A stretch of DNA of 64,000 nucleotides from Herbaspirillum aquaticum (GCF_002213425.1 NZ_NJGV01000023.1:1-64000), one strand, 5' to 3'; counted from the stretch's first letter, positions 37,008 to 46,038 are shown. Notes: generated by a model from the letters alone, not told the origin. Program-made: numbers and translations.

Positions 37008-38627
37008 ATGACTACCACCGTCGATCACGCCCCCGATCATTCCCACGATCACGGGCATGGGCACGCTCACGATGACCACGCGCACGACCATCCGCACGGC
37101 TGGCGGCGCTGGCTCTTCGCCACCAACCACAAGGACATCGGTACGCTCTACCTGTGGTTCTCGTTCACCATGCTGCTCTCGGGCGGCGTGCTGGCGCTGT
37201 TGATCCGGGCCGAGCTGTTCCAGCCGGGCCTGCAGTTCTTCCGTCCTGAATTCTTCAACCAGCTCACCACCATGCACGGCCTGGTGATGGTGTTCGGTGC
37301 GATCATGCCGGCCTTCGTGGGCTTCGCCAACTGGATGATCCCGCTGCAGATCGGGGCCTCCGACATGGCCTTTGCGCGCATGAACAACTTCTCGTTCTGG
37401 CTGCTGCCACCGGCCGCGCTGCTGCTGGCCGGTTCCTTCCTGGTGCCGGGCGGCGCCACCGCGGCCGGCTGGACGCTGTATGCCCCGCTGTCGACCCAGA
37501 TGGGCCCCGGCATGGACATGGGCATCTTCGCCATGCACATCATGGGTGCGTCTTCCATCATGGGTTCGATCAACATCATCGTCACCATCCTGAACATGCG
37601 CGCCCCCGGCATGACGCTGATGAAGATGCCCATGTTCTGCTGGACCTGGCTCATCACCGCCTACCTGCTCATCGCCGTGATGCCCGTGCTGGCCGGTGCC
37701 ATCACCATGACGCTGACCGACCGCCACTTCGGCACCTCCTTCTTCAACGCCGCCGGCGGCGGTGACCCGGTGATGTACCAGCACATCTTCTGGTTCTTCG
37801 GCCACCCCGAGGTCTACATCATGATTCTGCCGGCCTTCGGCATCGTCTCGCAGATCATCCCGGCCTTCGCACGCAAGCCGCTGTTCGGCTATGCCTCGAT
37901 GGTGTATGCGACCGCTTCGATTGCGATCCTCTCCTTCATCGTCTGGGCGCACCACATGTTCACCACCGGCATGCCGGTGACCGCGCAGCTGTTCTTCATG
38001 TACGCCACCATGTTGATTGCGGTGCCGACCGGCGTGAAGATCTTCAACTGGATCGCCACCATGTGGCGCGGCTCCATGACCTTCGAGACGCCGATGCTGT
38101 TCTCGGTGGGCTTCATCTTCGTCTTCACCATGGGTGGCTTCACTGGCCTGATCCTGGCCGTCACGCCCATCGACATCCAGATGCAGGATACCTATTACGT
38201 GGTGGCGCACTTCCACTACGTGCTGGTGGCCGGTTCGCTCTTCGCGCTCTTCGCCGGCTACTACTACTGGGGCCCGAAGTGGACCGGCTTCATGTACAAC
38301 GAATGGCGCGGCAAGTTCCACTTCTGGGCTTCGCTGATCACCTTCAACATCACCTTCTTCCCGATGCACTTCCTGGGACTGGCAGGCATGCCGCGCCGTT
38401 ATGCGGATTACCCGGCGCAGTTCACCGACTTCAACATGATTGCCTCCATCGGCGCCTTCGGTTTCGGGCTGTCGCAGGTGTACTTCCTTTTCTTCGTGGT
38501 GATCCCCTCGATCAAGGGTGGCAAGAAGGCGGAAGCCAAGCCCTGGGAAGGTGCCGAGGGCCTGGAATGGACCGTGCCCAGCCCGGCGCCTTTCCACACC
38601 TTCGAAGAACCGCCGGTGGTGAAGTGA
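37008..38627 (+). CDS. ctaD: Cytochrome c oxidase subunit I
   Basis: 539 residues, twelve transmembrane helices. It is the catalytic subunit holding heme a and the heme a3-CuB centre. Heme a ligands lie in FFRPEFFNQLTTMHGLVMVF and near MQDTYYVVAHFHYVLVAGS. The CuB site is HIFWFFGHPEVYIMILPAFG (the His-Tyr cross-link pair HPEVY) plus WAHHMFTTGM. An unusual N-terminus carries eleven His between residues 7 and 30, mostly as Asp-His and Gly-His pairs. It begins 18 bases after the coxB stop. Confidence 0.98.
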   Translation: MTTTVDHAPDHSHDHGHGHAHDDHAHDHPHGWRRWLFATNHKDIGTLYLWFSFTMLLSGGVLALLIRAELFQPGLQFFRPEFFNQLTTMHGLVMVFGAIMPAFVGFANWMIPLQIGASDMAFARMNNFSFWLLPPAALLLAGSFLVPGGATAAGWTLYAPLSTQMGPGMDMGIFAMHIMGASSIMGSINIIVTILNMRAPGMTLMKMPMFCWTWLITAYLLIAVMPVLAGAITMTLTDRHFGTSFFNAAGGGDPVMYQHIFWFFGHPEVYIMILPAFGIVSQIIPAFARKPLFGYASMVYATASIAILSFIVWAHHMFTTGMPVTAQLFFMYATMLIAVPTGVKIFNWIATMWRGSMTFETPMLFSVGFIFVFTMGGFTGLILAVTPIDIQMQDTYYVVAHFHYVLVAGSLFALFAGYYYWGPKWTGFMYNEWRGKFHFWASLITFNITFFPMHFLGLAGMPRRYADYPAQFTDFNMIASIGAFGFGLSQVYFLFFVVIPSIKGGKKAEAKPWEGAEGLEWTVPSPAPFHTFEEPPVVK

Positions 38628-38676
38628 TCGCCTGTGGGCAAGACAAATCATCACACCTGATGCAAAGGCAACCCTC

Positions 38677-38787
38677 ATGACCGAACGCAAGAAACCCGAC
38701 AACCTGCGCACCGGACTGCTGCTGGGACTGGTGGCGCTGGCCTTCTTCGTCGGCATCTTCATCAACCGCATCTGGTTCGCCAAATGA
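38677..38787 (+). CDS. Small cytochrome oxidase-associated membrane peptide
   Basis: 36 residues: a charged start MTERKKPDNLRTG followed by one transmembrane helix (about 14-31, LLLGLVALAFFVGIFI). Its stop overlaps the ctaG start as ATGA, which strongly supports translation. Small single-helix proteins occur at this position in related oxidase clusters and are thought to help assembly. It is below the size usually annotated. Confidence 0.75.
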   Translation: MTERKKPDNLRTGLLLGLVALAFFVGIFINRIWFAK

Positions 38788-39365
38788 GCAGACAGGACGA
38801 TCAGGCAGGCCAGTCAGAAGAGGCAACATCACGCGGCCTGAACCGCGTGATGTTCAGGAAGCTGGTGGTGGTGGCGGTGCTGATGTTCGGCTTTGGCTAT
38901 GCGCTCATCCCGGTCTATCGCAAGATCTGCGAGGTGACCGGCGTGAACTTCCTCACGCCCAAGGATGTGACGGTGGAAGCGCCGGCCAATACGCAGATCG
39001 ACAAGACGCGCACCATCACCGTGGAGTTCGATGGCAATGCCCAGGGACCGTGGCGCTTCCGCCCGACGGTGGCCAGCATGCAGGTGCACCCGGGCGAGAT
39101 GACGCAGGTCACCTACGAAGTGGTCAACACCCAGCCGCGCAATGTGGATGCCCAGGCCATCCCGAGCTATGCACCGCTGCAGTCGGCGGCCTTCTTCAAG
39201 AAGGTGGAGTGCTTCTGCTTCACGCAGCAGACACTGGGACCGAACCAGGCCAAGCAGATGCCGGTGGTTTTTTATATCGATCCCAAGCTGCCCAAGGAAG
39301 TGACCACGATCACGCTGTCCTATACCTTCTTCGAGATCAACGGCAAGGCCAAGACGGCGGGCTGA
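38784..39365 (+). CDS. ctaG: Cytochrome c oxidase assembly protein CtaG (Cox11)
   Basis: 193 residues. One N-terminal transmembrane helix (about 30-50) is followed by a periplasmic immunoglobulin-like domain. The copper-binding motif KVECFCFTQQTL (CxC) is at about residues 138-149, and VVFYIDPKLPKEVTTITLSYTFFEI is the conserved C-terminal block. Cox11 proteins insert copper at the CuB site of subunit I. It overlaps the 36-residue gene before it and leads into the DUF2970 gene. Confidence 0.96.
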   Translation: MSRQDDQAGQSEEATSRGLNRVMFRKLVVVAVLMFGFGYALIPVYRKICEVTGVNFLTPKDVTVEAPANTQIDKTRTITVEFDGNAQGPWRFRPTVASMQVHPGEMTQVTYEVVNTQPRNVDAQAIPSYAPLQSAAFFKKVECFCFTQQTLGPNQAKQMPVVFYIDPKLPKEVTTITLSYTFFEINGKAKTAG

Positions 39366-39384
39366 CCAGCCCCGAGGAGCGGGT

Positions 39385-39615
39385 ATGAACGATGAGCTGA
39401 AACAGGCGGCGCAGCGCAAGGCCTCCTTCGGCGCGACGATGAAGGCGGTGTTCTGGTCCTTCTTCGGCGTGCGCAAGCGCAAGGATTACGAGTCGGATGC
39501 GGCGCGCCTGAATCCGGTGCACGTCGTCATCGCCGGCATTCTCGGTGCGGCGATCTTCGTGACCGTGCTGGTGAGCATCGTCAAGCTGGTGGTGCGCAGT
39601 GCGGCAGGCGCATGA
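39385..39615 (+). CDS. DUF2970 domain-containing protein
   Basis: 76 residues. A basic amphipathic N-terminal half with SFGATMKAVFWSFFGVRKRKDYESD, the DUF2970 core, then one transmembrane helix (about 48-70, HVVIAGILGAAIFVTVLVSIVKLVV). Found in oxidase clusters of beta-proteobacteria; function unknown. A GAGGAG-like site precedes the ATG at 39385. It is followed by a 9-base tandem repeat and a candidate promoter element before coxC. Confidence 0.85.
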   Translation: MNDELKQAAQRKASFGATMKAVFWSFFGVRKRKDYESDAARLNPVHVVIAGILGAAIFVTVLVSIVKLVVRSAAGA

Positions 39616-39616
39616 G

Positions 39617-39652
39617 GCAGATGATGCAGATGATGCGGATGATGCGGATGAG
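39617..39652. repeat. Four 9-base tandem repeats after the DUF2970 gene
   Basis: Four units of GCRGATGAT in a row (the last unit ends GAG), starting two bases past the stop codon. They carry ATGATG runs but no ribosome binding site. Confidence 0.85.
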
Positions 39653-39666
39653 GCTCACCGAAAAAG

Positions 39667-39721
39667 AGCATTAAGGAAAAGTAAACCCTGTATCGCAAGA
39701 GCATTCAACGCAGCTTAATGC
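39667..39721 (+). promoter_or_regulatory. CATTAA-N7-TTAATR element upstream of coxC
   Basis: An outer inverted pair GCATTAAG (39668-39675) / CTTAATGC (39714-39721) encloses CTGTAT and a 20-base core at 39701-39720. It aligns without gaps over that core with similar elements at 52066-52085 and 55858-55877. The core ends 60 bases before the coxC ATG. It may be an operator or part of an internal promoter. Confidence 0.5.
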
Positions 39722-39779
39722 CTATCTTTGCTGCTCTTGCCCAGGCCAGGACAATCAGATTTCGTACCGGGAGAAGAAC

Positions 39780-40640
39780 ATGAGTTCTCAACAAGCCAAG
39801 GCACCCCATTATTTCGTTCCAGGCCCGTCGCGCTGGCCGATGCTGGCGGGCATTTCCATGCTCATCACCATGATCGGGGCCTCGGCCTGGGTCAATGGCG
39901 TCTCATGGGCCCCCTACGTCAACCTCCTCGGCATCCTGATGGTGCTGGTGGTGCTGTACTACTGGTTCGGGGATGCGATCCGCGAATCGGAGTCCGGCCT
40001 CTACAGCGAGCGCATCGACCTGTCCTATCGCTGGAGCATGAGCTGGTTCATCTTCTCGGAGGTGATGTTCTTCGCGGCCTTCTTCGGTGCGCTGTTCTAC
40101 GCGCGCAGCATCACCATGCCGTGGCTGGCCGACCTGGACCACAAGGTGATCTGGCCCGACTTCACCGGGCAGTGGGGCAATGTCGGCCCGGCCGGTACGG
40201 TGGAAAATTTCACCACCATGGGTCCGTTCCCGATCCCGACCATCAACACCCTGCTGCTGCTGACCTCGGGCGTGACGCTGACCATCTCGCACCACGCCAT
40301 GCGCGCCGGCCATCGCGCGCAGACGGCTATATGGCTGTTCCTGACCATCCTGCTGGGCGCGGTCTTCATGGGCTTCCAGGCGTATGAATACATCCACGCC
40401 TACAGCGAGCTCAACCTCAAGCTCACCTCCGGCATCTACGGTTCGACCTTCTTCATGCTGACCGGCTTCCACGGCTTCCACGTGACCATGGGCGCGATCA
40501 TGCTGTCGGTGGTGCTCTATCGCGTGCTGCGCGGACACTTCACGCCCACGCATCACTTCGCCTTCGAAGGCGCGGCCTGGTACTGGCACTTCGTGGACGT
40601 GGTGTGGCTGGGCCTGTATGTGGTGGTGTACTGGCTGTGA
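39780..40640 (+). CDS. coxC: Cytochrome c oxidase subunit III
   Basis: 286 residues, seven transmembrane helices. The subunit has no redox centre and stabilises subunit I. The conserved acid in helix III is visible in SWFIFSEVMFFAAFFGALFY, and GFHGFHVTMGAIML and FEGAAWYWHFVDVVWLGLYVVVYWL are the C-terminal signature. The ATG is preceded by GGGAGAAG. Unlike the other cox genes it is preceded by a 164-base gap containing a candidate regulatory element, and it is ended by an intrinsic terminator. Confidence 0.97.
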   Translation: MSSQQAKAPHYFVPGPSRWPMLAGISMLITMIGASAWVNGVSWAPYVNLLGILMVLVVLYYWFGDAIRESESGLYSERIDLSYRWSMSWFIFSEVMFFAAFFGALFYARSITMPWLADLDHKVIWPDFTGQWGNVGPAGTVENFTTMGPFPIPTINTLLLLTSGVTLTISHHAMRAGHRAQTAIWLFLTILLGAVFMGFQAYEYIHAYSELNLKLTSGIYGSTFFMLTGFHGFHVTMGAIMLSVVLYRVLRGHFTPTHHFAFEGAAWYWHFVDVVWLGLYVVVYWL

Positions 40641-40673
40641 AGTGTGTAAGGTGGTCCCGCTCCACGCAATGAC

Positions 40674-40700
40674 AAAGCCGCACTTCGGTGCGGCTTTTTT
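40674..40700 (+). terminator. Intrinsic terminator downstream of coxC
   Basis: Stem AAAGCCGCAC / GTGCGGCTTT with a TTCG loop and six T. It splits the structural genes from the assembly genes that follow. Confidence 0.92.
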
Positions 40701-40731
40701 GTGGGGTGCGGGTGGAGGAGGGCGGAGGAGA

Positions 40732-40932
40732 TCAGCGGATGCCGGTCGGCTGTATCCAGCCCAGTTTGTAGCTCAGCAGGATGAAGAGGAACAGCGCCAC
40801 CGAGAAGCCGACCCGCAGCGTCAGCGCCTGGACCGTGCGATTGCTCTTGCCCTTGTCGCGCATCAGGAAGACCAATGCCGAGGCCAGGCTGGCCAGGATC
40901 AGGAGGAAGGCGATGGCGACGACGATTTTCAT
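40732..40932 (-). CDS. DUF2909 twin-transmembrane protein
   Basis: 66 residues. Two transmembrane helices (about 3-23 IVVAIAFLLILASLASALVFL and 40-56 VGFSVALFLFILLSYKL) are joined by the basic loop MRDKGKSNRTVQALTLR. This matches DUF2909. It lies on the minus strand between coxC and the SURF1 gene, the place where it is found in many beta-proteobacterial oxidase clusters. Function unknown. Confidence 0.85.
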   Translation of the reverse strand: MKIVVAIAFLLILASLASALVFLMRDKGKSNRTVQALTLRVGFSVALFLFILLSYKLGWIQPTGIR

Positions 40933-41040
40933 GAGGATGGAACCCTGTCTCCGAAGGCGTGCATGCGGTATGCTGCGACGCTGATGTGCAAGATTTTTTC
41001 TTGTCCTGTGTGCGCTTCATTGTAAGGCCAAACTTCATCG

Positions 41041-41757
41041 ATGCCGACCCGATTCGTTTTTCGCCTCATCCCGTTTTGCGCCACGCTGCTCGTGGCCGCC
41101 GCCGGCATTGCGCTGGGACAGTGGCAGACGCATCGCGCTGAGGAGAAGCTGGCCTTGCAGCAGCGCATGCAGGCGCGCGGTGCCGACGCTCCTCTCAGTG
41201 CGCTGCCGGAAGATGCGAACGACGCGGAGTTCCGGCATATCCGCCTGCGCGGCCACTATCTTGCCCAGTGGACGCTTTACCTGGAGAACCGCCCCTACAA
41301 TGGCGCGGTCGGTTTCCATGTCCTCACGCTGTTCCAGCCCGAGGGCAGCGGACCGGCCGTAGTCGTGGCACGTGGCTGGGCACCGCGCGATGCCGCCGAT
41401 CGCACGCGTGTGCCGCAGGTGCCGCCGCCCTCGGGTGTCACCGAGGTCGAGGGTGTCCTGCGTCACGATGCCGGGCACGTGCTGCAACTGGGGACGGCCG
41501 ATGCGCCGCGTCCGCAGGCCATCCTGCAGAATCTCGATGTGGCGGCGCTGTCCAAGGCCAGCGGCTTGCCGCTAGCACCGCTGGTGATCGAGCAGGGCGG
41601 GGCGGCGGGCGATACCCTGGTGCGCGACTGGCCGGCGCCCTCATTGGGCATCGATCGTCATCGTGGCTATGCCGTGCAGTGGTACGCACTGGCGGGCATG
41701 GCCCTTCTTTTTTTCATCGTGACAGGATTCAAACGTGGTCGTCATGACAAAACCTGA
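41041..41757 (+). CDS. SURF1 family oxidase assembly protein
   Basis: 238 residues. Two transmembrane helices at the ends (about 7-25 and 214-233) enclose a periplasmic domain. The first helix is followed by the family motif LGQWQTHRAEEKLALQQRM, and LRGHYLAQWTLYLENRPYNGAVGFHVLTLFQ and VARGWAP are SURF1 signatures. The C-terminal block YAVQWYALAGMALLFFIVTG is also typical. It assists heme a insertion into subunit I. It overlaps the next gene by 14 bases. Confidence 0.93.
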   Translation: MPTRFVFRLIPFCATLLVAAAGIALGQWQTHRAEEKLALQQRMQARGADAPLSALPEDANDAEFRHIRLRGHYLAQWTLYLENRPYNGAVGFHVLTLFQPEGSGPAVVVARGWAPRDAADRTRVPQVPPPSGVTEVEGVLRHDAGHVLQLGTADAPRPQAILQNLDVAALSKASGLPLAPLVIEQGGAAGDTLVRDWPAPSLGIDRHRGYAVQWYALAGMALLFFIVTGFKRGRHDKT

Positions 41758-42376
41758 AGCTGCGCAAGCCGCACAAGCCAACCCCGAGGAGGAGGCGCGC
41801 CGCCGCCGCATCGGCCGCTGGAAGATGCTGGCGGTGGTGGCCGTGTGCGCCGCCCCGATGATCGCTTCCTACCTCACCTATTACGTGATCAAGCCGCAGA
41901 GCCGCAACAACTATGGCGCGCTGATCGATCCGCGCCAGTATCCGATTCCCGATCTCGGCAGCAGTGCCATCGATGGTTCCCCGGCCAAGCTGCAGGATTA
42001 CAAGGGCAAGTGGGTCATGCTGCAGGTCGATCGCGGCGACTGTGGTGAGCCCTGCCAGAAGAAACTGTTGACCATGCGCCAGCTGCGGCTGATGCAAGGC
42101 AAGGAAATGGAGCGCATCGAGCGTGTATGGCTGGTCATCGATCGCGCTCCGGTTGCGACCTTGCTCCTGCGCGAATTCGACGGAACCGATATCCTTCGGG
42201 TTGACGCCGGCAAATTGCAGTCCTGGTTGCCGGCCGATGCCGGCACCTCGGCCGAAGACCACATCTACCTGATCGACCCGCTGGGCAACCTGATGATGCG
42301 CTTCCCCAAGGACCCCGATCCCGGCAAGATGAAGAAGGACATTTCCAAATTGCTGCGAGCTTCTTCCATCGGCTGA
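41744..42376 (+). CDS. SCO-like thioredoxin-fold membrane protein of the oxidase cluster
   Basis: 210 residues from the ATG at 41744. One N-terminal transmembrane helix (about 28-48) is followed by a thioredoxin-like domain. A Cys-x3-Cys pair DCGEPCQKK (Cys100 and Cys104) stands where SCO proteins have their copper-binding CxxxC, and HIYLIDPLGNLMMRFP fits the later His-containing strand of that fold. Its position between SURF1 and ctaA is conserved in related clusters. A copper or thiol role in CuA assembly is likely but inferred; the proper SCO protein is encoded 2 kb further on. Confidence 0.78.
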   Translation: MTKPEAAQAAQANPEEEARRRRIGRWKMLAVVAVCAAPMIASYLTYYVIKPQSRNNYGALIDPRQYPIPDLGSSAIDGSPAKLQDYKGKWVMLQVDRGDCGEPCQKKLLTMRQLRLMQGKEMERIERVWLVIDRAPVATLLLREFDGTDILRVDAGKLQSWLPADAGTSAEDHIYLIDPLGNLMMRFPKDPDPGKMKKDISKLLRASSIG

Positions 42377-42420
42377 TGCGGGTGGATCACAGTCGCGCAG
42401 TGACGCACGTTTGACTCAAG

Positions 42421-43557
42421 ATGAATGCAACGACGCTGATACAACTGGGCCTGACCGGGCTCGTGGTGGCCCTGATTCCATTGGCGCTGGTATGGCGCGC
42501 ACAGGGCGTGGCCAACAAATACCGCAAGCTGGTGTGGGTGACGCTGTTCTTTACTTTCGACCTGATCATGTTCGGGGCCTTCACGCGCCTGACCGATTCG
42601 GGCCTGGGCTGTCCGGACTGGCCGGGCTGCTACAGCCATGCCAATCCGCTGCTGGCGCATGAGCACATCAATGCCGCGCAGGAGGCCATGCCATTCGGGC
42701 CCGTGACCTGGGCCAAGGCCTGGATCGAAATGATCCACCGCTATTTCGCCATGGCCGTGGGTTTCCTCATCATCGTGCTGATGGTGGCCGCCTGGCGGCG
42801 CTGGATCAAGTCGGGCAAGACCGAACTGCAGTTCCGGCCGTGGTTCCCGACGGCGCTGCTGGGCTTCGTCTGCCTGCAGGGCGCCTTCGGTGCCTGGACC
42901 GTAACCATGAAGCTGCAGCCCATCATCGTCACCATCCACCTGCTGCTGGGGCTGACGCTCTTGGCCATGCTGGCCTGGCTGGGCGCGCGGCAGGAGCAGC
43001 ATGTGCCGGTCTCGTCCGCAGGCCGCGCGCTGGTCGTGCCGGCCACCATCGGCGCGGCCTTGCTGGGCTTGCAGATCGCGCTGGGCGGCTGGGTCAGCAC
43101 CAATTACGCGGCGCTGGCCTGTTCCGACTTCCCGCTGTGCAATGGCAAGCTGGTGCCGGAGATGGACTTCGAACATGGCTTCACGCTCTGGCGCCATCTC
43201 GGCATGACCTCCTCAGGCGACTACCTGCCGGTGGAAGCGCTGACCGCGATCCACTGGGTGCATCGCAGTTTTGCCTTTGTCGTCATCTTGTATGTTGTAT
43301 GGCTGGCACACCGCGCGCTGCGTGATGAAGGCTTGCGCAAGACCGCCCGCTGGATGCTGACGGTGCTGGGTTTGCAGCTCTGTACTGGTCTTGCGACCAT
43401 CTATCTGAACTGGCCGCTGGCCATTGCGGTGATCCACAACGGTGGTGCGGCGCTGCTGGTCATCCTGATGGTCATGTTAAACTACAAGGTCCGTTACGCA
43501 CCCTCCGGCCTGGCCGCCGCTGCTCCACCAGCATCCGCCCGGCCCGTCACGCCATGA
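42421..43557 (+). CDS. ctaA: Heme A synthase (COX15/CtaA)
   Basis: 378 residues, eight transmembrane helices in two similar halves. It oxidises the methyl group at C8 of heme O to the formyl group of heme A. The signature [18 protein letters not shown] is at about residues 56-73 and paired His ligands appear in [13 protein letters not shown] and [15 protein letters not shown] second Cys pair is [10 protein letters not shown]. Its stop overlaps the ctaB start by four bases, linking the two consecutive steps of heme A synthesis. Confidence 0.96.
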   Translation: MNATTLIQLGLTGLVVALIPLALVWRAQGVANKYRKLVWVTLFFTFDLIMFGAFTRLTDSGLGCPDWPGCYSHANPLLAHEHINAAQEAMPFGPVTWAKAWIEMIHRYFAMAVGFLIIVLMVAAWRRWIKSGKTELQFRPWFPTALLGFVCLQGAFGAWTVTMKLQPIIVTIHLLLGLTLLAMLAWLGARQEQHVPVSSAGRALVVPATIGAALLGLQIALGGWVSTNYAALACSDFPLCNGKLVPEMDFEHGFTLWRHLGMTSSGDYLPVEALTAIHWVHRSFAFVVILYVVWLAHRALRDEGLRKTARWMLTVLGLQLCTGLATIYLNWPLAIAVIHNGGAALLVILMVMLNYKVRYAPSGLAAAAPPASARPVTP

Positions 43558-44447
43558 CCACATTGACCGCCCAACCCAACCGCATCGCCCAGTACTGGGC
43601 ACTGACCAAGCCGCGCGTGACGCAGCTGGCGGTGTTCTGTGCCGTGATCGGCATGTTCCTCTCCACGCCTGACCTGCCGGACTGGCACAAGGTTGTCTTC
43701 GGCACGCTGGGCATCTGGCTCCTGGCCGGTGCCGCCTTCGCCATCAACTGCCTGGTCGAGCGCGAGATCGATTCGCGCATGGCCCGCACCGCCCGCCGTC
43801 CGATGGCGCGCGGCGAAATCACGGTGGGACAGACGCTGGTTTTCTCGGGCGTGCTGGGTGGCCTGGGCATGTGGGTGCTGTACAACCTGGTCAATCCGCT
43901 GACCATGTGGCTGACCTTCGCCACCTTTGTCGGCTACGCCATCATCTACACCATCATCCTGAAACCGGCGACTTCGCAGAACATCGTCATCGGCGGCCTG
44001 GCCGGTGCCATGCCCCCCGCGCTGGGCTGGGCGGCCATGGCCAATGACGTGCCGATGCAGGCCTGGGTGCTGGTGATGATCATCTTCATCTGGACCCCGC
44101 CGCACTTCTGGGCGCTGGCCATGTACCGCCGCGACGACTACGCCAAGTCCGGCCTGCCGATGCTGCCCATCACGCACGGCATGGAAGTGACCAAGCTGCA
44201 CATCCTGATGTACACCATCGCACTGCTGGCGGTGAGCATGCTGCCCTTCGCCATCGGCATGAGCGGGCTGATCTACCTGGGCACGGCCATCGTGCTGGGG
44301 GCGATCTTCTTCTGGTATTCGTGGCAGATCTATCGCCACTACACCGACCTGATCGCGCGCAAGGCCTTTGCCTATTCGATCGTCTACCTGTCCATCCTGT
44401 TTGCGGTGCTGCTGGTGGACCACTACTTCCTGTTCCGCAGTTTCTGA
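43554..44447 (+). CDS. ctaB: Protoheme IX farnesyltransferase (heme O synthase)
   Basis: 297 residues, about nine transmembrane helices of the UbiA prenyltransferase family. It adds a farnesyl group to heme B, giving heme O for CtaA. Asp-rich motifs [25 protein letters not shown] (first) and [19 protein letters not shown] (second) are the substrate-binding loops of the family. [17 protein letters not shown] is the usual N-terminal block. Translation is probably coupled to ctaA through the ATGA overlap. Confidence 0.97.
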   Translation: MTTLTAQPNRIAQYWALTKPRVTQLAVFCAVIGMFLSTPDLPDWHKVVFGTLGIWLLAGAAFAINCLVEREIDSRMARTARRPMARGEITVGQTLVFSGVLGGLGMWVLYNLVNPLTMWLTFATFVGYAIIYTIILKPATSQNIVIGGLAGAMPPALGWAAMANDVPMQAWVLVMIIFIWTPPHFWALAMYRRDDYAKSGLPMLPITHGMEVTKLHILMYTIALLAVSMLPFAIGMSGLIYLGTAIVLGAIFFWYSWQIYRHYTDLIARKAFAYSIVYLSILFAVLLVDHYFLFRSF

Positions 44448-44459
44448 TTCCCTGAACGC

Positions 44460-45050
44460 ATGAAACGATTCCTTTCGGCGCTGCTGCTGGCTGGCTGCGC
44501 GACGCTGCTGGTGGCCTGCGGGCCCTCCAAGCCTGAACTCAAGTTCAACAATACCGATGTCACCGGGCTGGATTACGCCAAGGACTTCGCACTGACCGAC
44601 CACACCGGCAAGCCGCGCACCCTGGCCGATTTCAAGGGCAAGGTAGTGGTGATGTTCTTCGGCTATACCCAATGCCCGGACGTGTGCCCGACCACCATGG
44701 TCGAGATGTCCAACGTCATGAAGGAACTGGGTCCGGATGCCGACCGCGTGCAGGTGCTCTTCGTCACCGTCGATCCTGAGCGCGACACCCAGGAAGTGCT
44801 GGCGCAATACGTGCCGGCCTTCGACAAGCGTTTCCTGGGCTTGCGCGGCGACCTGCCGCAGACCGAGAAGGTGGCCAAGGAATTCAAGGTGTTCTACCAG
44901 AAGGTGCCGGGCAAGCAGCCGGGCAGCTACACGATGGATCACACCGCAGGCAGCTATGTATTCGACCCGCAGGGACACATCCGACTCTTCGTCAAGCACG
45001 GCCAGGGGCCGCAGACGCTGGCGCATGACATCAAGTTGCTGCTGTCGTGA
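44460..45050 (+). CDS. SCO1/SenC family copper chaperone
   Basis: 196 residues. A lipoprotein-like N-terminus (LLLAGCATLLVACGPS, two possible lipobox Cys) is followed by a thioredoxin fold with the copper motif YTQCPDVCPTTMVEMS (Cys72 and Cys76). The third ligand His is probably in SYTMDHTAGSYVFDPQGHIRLF. SCO proteins deliver copper to the CuA site of subunit II. It is last in the assembly group, 12 bases after ctaB, with a terminator about 35 bases past the stop. Confidence 0.95.
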   Translation: MKRFLSALLLAGCATLLVACGPSKPELKFNNTDVTGLDYAKDFALTDHTGKPRTLADFKGKVVVMFFGYTQCPDVCPTTMVEMSNVMKELGPDADRVQVLFVTVDPERDTQEVLAQYVPAFDKRFLGLRGDLPQTEKVAKEFKVFYQKVPGKQPGSYTMDHTAGSYVFDPQGHIRLFVKHGQGPQTLAHDIKLLLS

Positions 45051-45085
45051 TGGCTTGAAACGATATAAATCGTTTGGATAAAAAG

Positions 45086-45109
45086 AAAGGCGCCCGAGGG
45101 CGCCTTTTT
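45086..45109. terminator. Bidirectional intrinsic terminator between the SCO gene and rpoH
   Basis: Stem AAAGGCGCC / GGCGCCTTT with a 4-base loop, T runs on both strands; it ends the oxidase assembly genes and rpoH, which converge here. Confidence 0.88.
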
Positions 45110-45138
45110 CATTGCTGCTGATCTGAACGAGATCTGGA

Positions 45139-46038
45139 TCAGGAATAAGCCTGCAGCGAGGTCTTCATCTTCTTCAGCGCGACTGCTTCGATCTGGCGGA
45201 TACGCTCGGCCGACACGCCGAACTCGTCAGCCAGCTCATGCAGGGTCGCACCCGAGCCATCGTCATTGGCCAGCCAGCGGGCTTCGACGATGCGGCGCGA
45301 GCGGTCATCCAGCTTGGACAGGGCAGCTTCCAGGCCTTCGGACTGCAGGCGGTCGTATTGCTTGGCTTCGATCACGCGGGTCGGTTCCGAATTGTCGGAG
45401 GACAGGTAGGCGATGGGCGCGAACTTGTCATCTTCATCATCGGTGGGCGACTCCAGGGCGATATCGCGACCGGACAGACGGGTTTCCATCTCGATCACTT
45501 CTTCGCGCTTGACGTCCAGGGTCTTGGCCAGGGCCTCGACCTGGGCCGGCGTCATCGCGTCCAGGCCTTCCTTGTGGCTGCGCAGGTTGAAGAACAGCTT
45601 GCGCTGGGCCTTGGTGGTCGCGACCTTCACGAGACGCCAGTTTTTCAGGATGTACTCGTGGATCTCGGCCTTGATCCAGTGCATGGCATAAGACACCAGA
45701 CGCACGTTCTGGCCCGGGTCGAAGCGCTTGACAGCCTTCATCAGGCCGATGTTGCCTTCCTGGATCAGGTCGGCATGCGGCAGGCCGTAGCCGAGATAGC
45801 CACGGGCAATCGACACCACCAGGCGCAGGTGCGACAACACCATCTTCTGGGCGGCACCCAAGTCGTTCTTTTCACGCAGGTCGCGGGCCAGCTTGACCTC
45901 TTCTTCGTGGGTCAGCATGGGCAGGCGGTTCACTGCCGAGATATACGCGTCAATATTGCCCAGGCTGCCGGAAAAATCCAGCGCGAGTGCATTGGACTCG
46001 GCAGGCATGAGTGCAGTTTGTGCAGACGCAGTTTTCAT
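45139..46038 (-). CDS. rpoH: RNA polymerase sigma factor RpoH (sigma-32)
   Basis: 299 residues from the ATG at 46038, preceded by AAGGAGA; a longer frame reaching 46209 is not conserved. It directs RNA polymerase to heat-shock promoters. Region 2 contains DLIQEGNIGLMKAVKRFDPGQNVRLVSYAMHWIKAEIHEYIL, the RpoH box region with ATTKAQRKLFFNLR follows, and region 4 ends with LHELADEFGVSAERIRQIEAVALKKM. A CIRCE operator lies 158 bases upstream of the start, so transcription is probably under HrcA control. Confidence 0.97.
   Translation of the reverse strand: MKTASAQTALMPAESNALALDFSGSLGNIDAYISAVNRLPMLTHEEEVKLARDLREKNDLGAAQKMVLSHLRLVVSIARGYLGYGLPHADLIQEGNIGLMKAVKRFDPGQNVRLVSYAMHWIKAEIHEYILKNWRLVKVATTKAQRKLFFNLRSHKEGLDAMTPAQVEALAKTLDVKREEVIEMETRLSGRDIALESPTDDEDDKFAPIAYLSSDNSEPTRVIEAKQYDRLQSEGLEAALSKLDDRSRRIVEARWLANDDGSGATLHELADEFGVSAERIRQIEAVALKKMKTSLQAYS

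Noticed and set aside
35712..38783. Very long minus-strand open frame (1023 codons) opposite coxB and ctaD
   Set aside because: It is the antisense shadow of two certain oxidase genes in GC-rich DNA; its translation is His/Gly/Arg/Asp-rich with no fold or motif.
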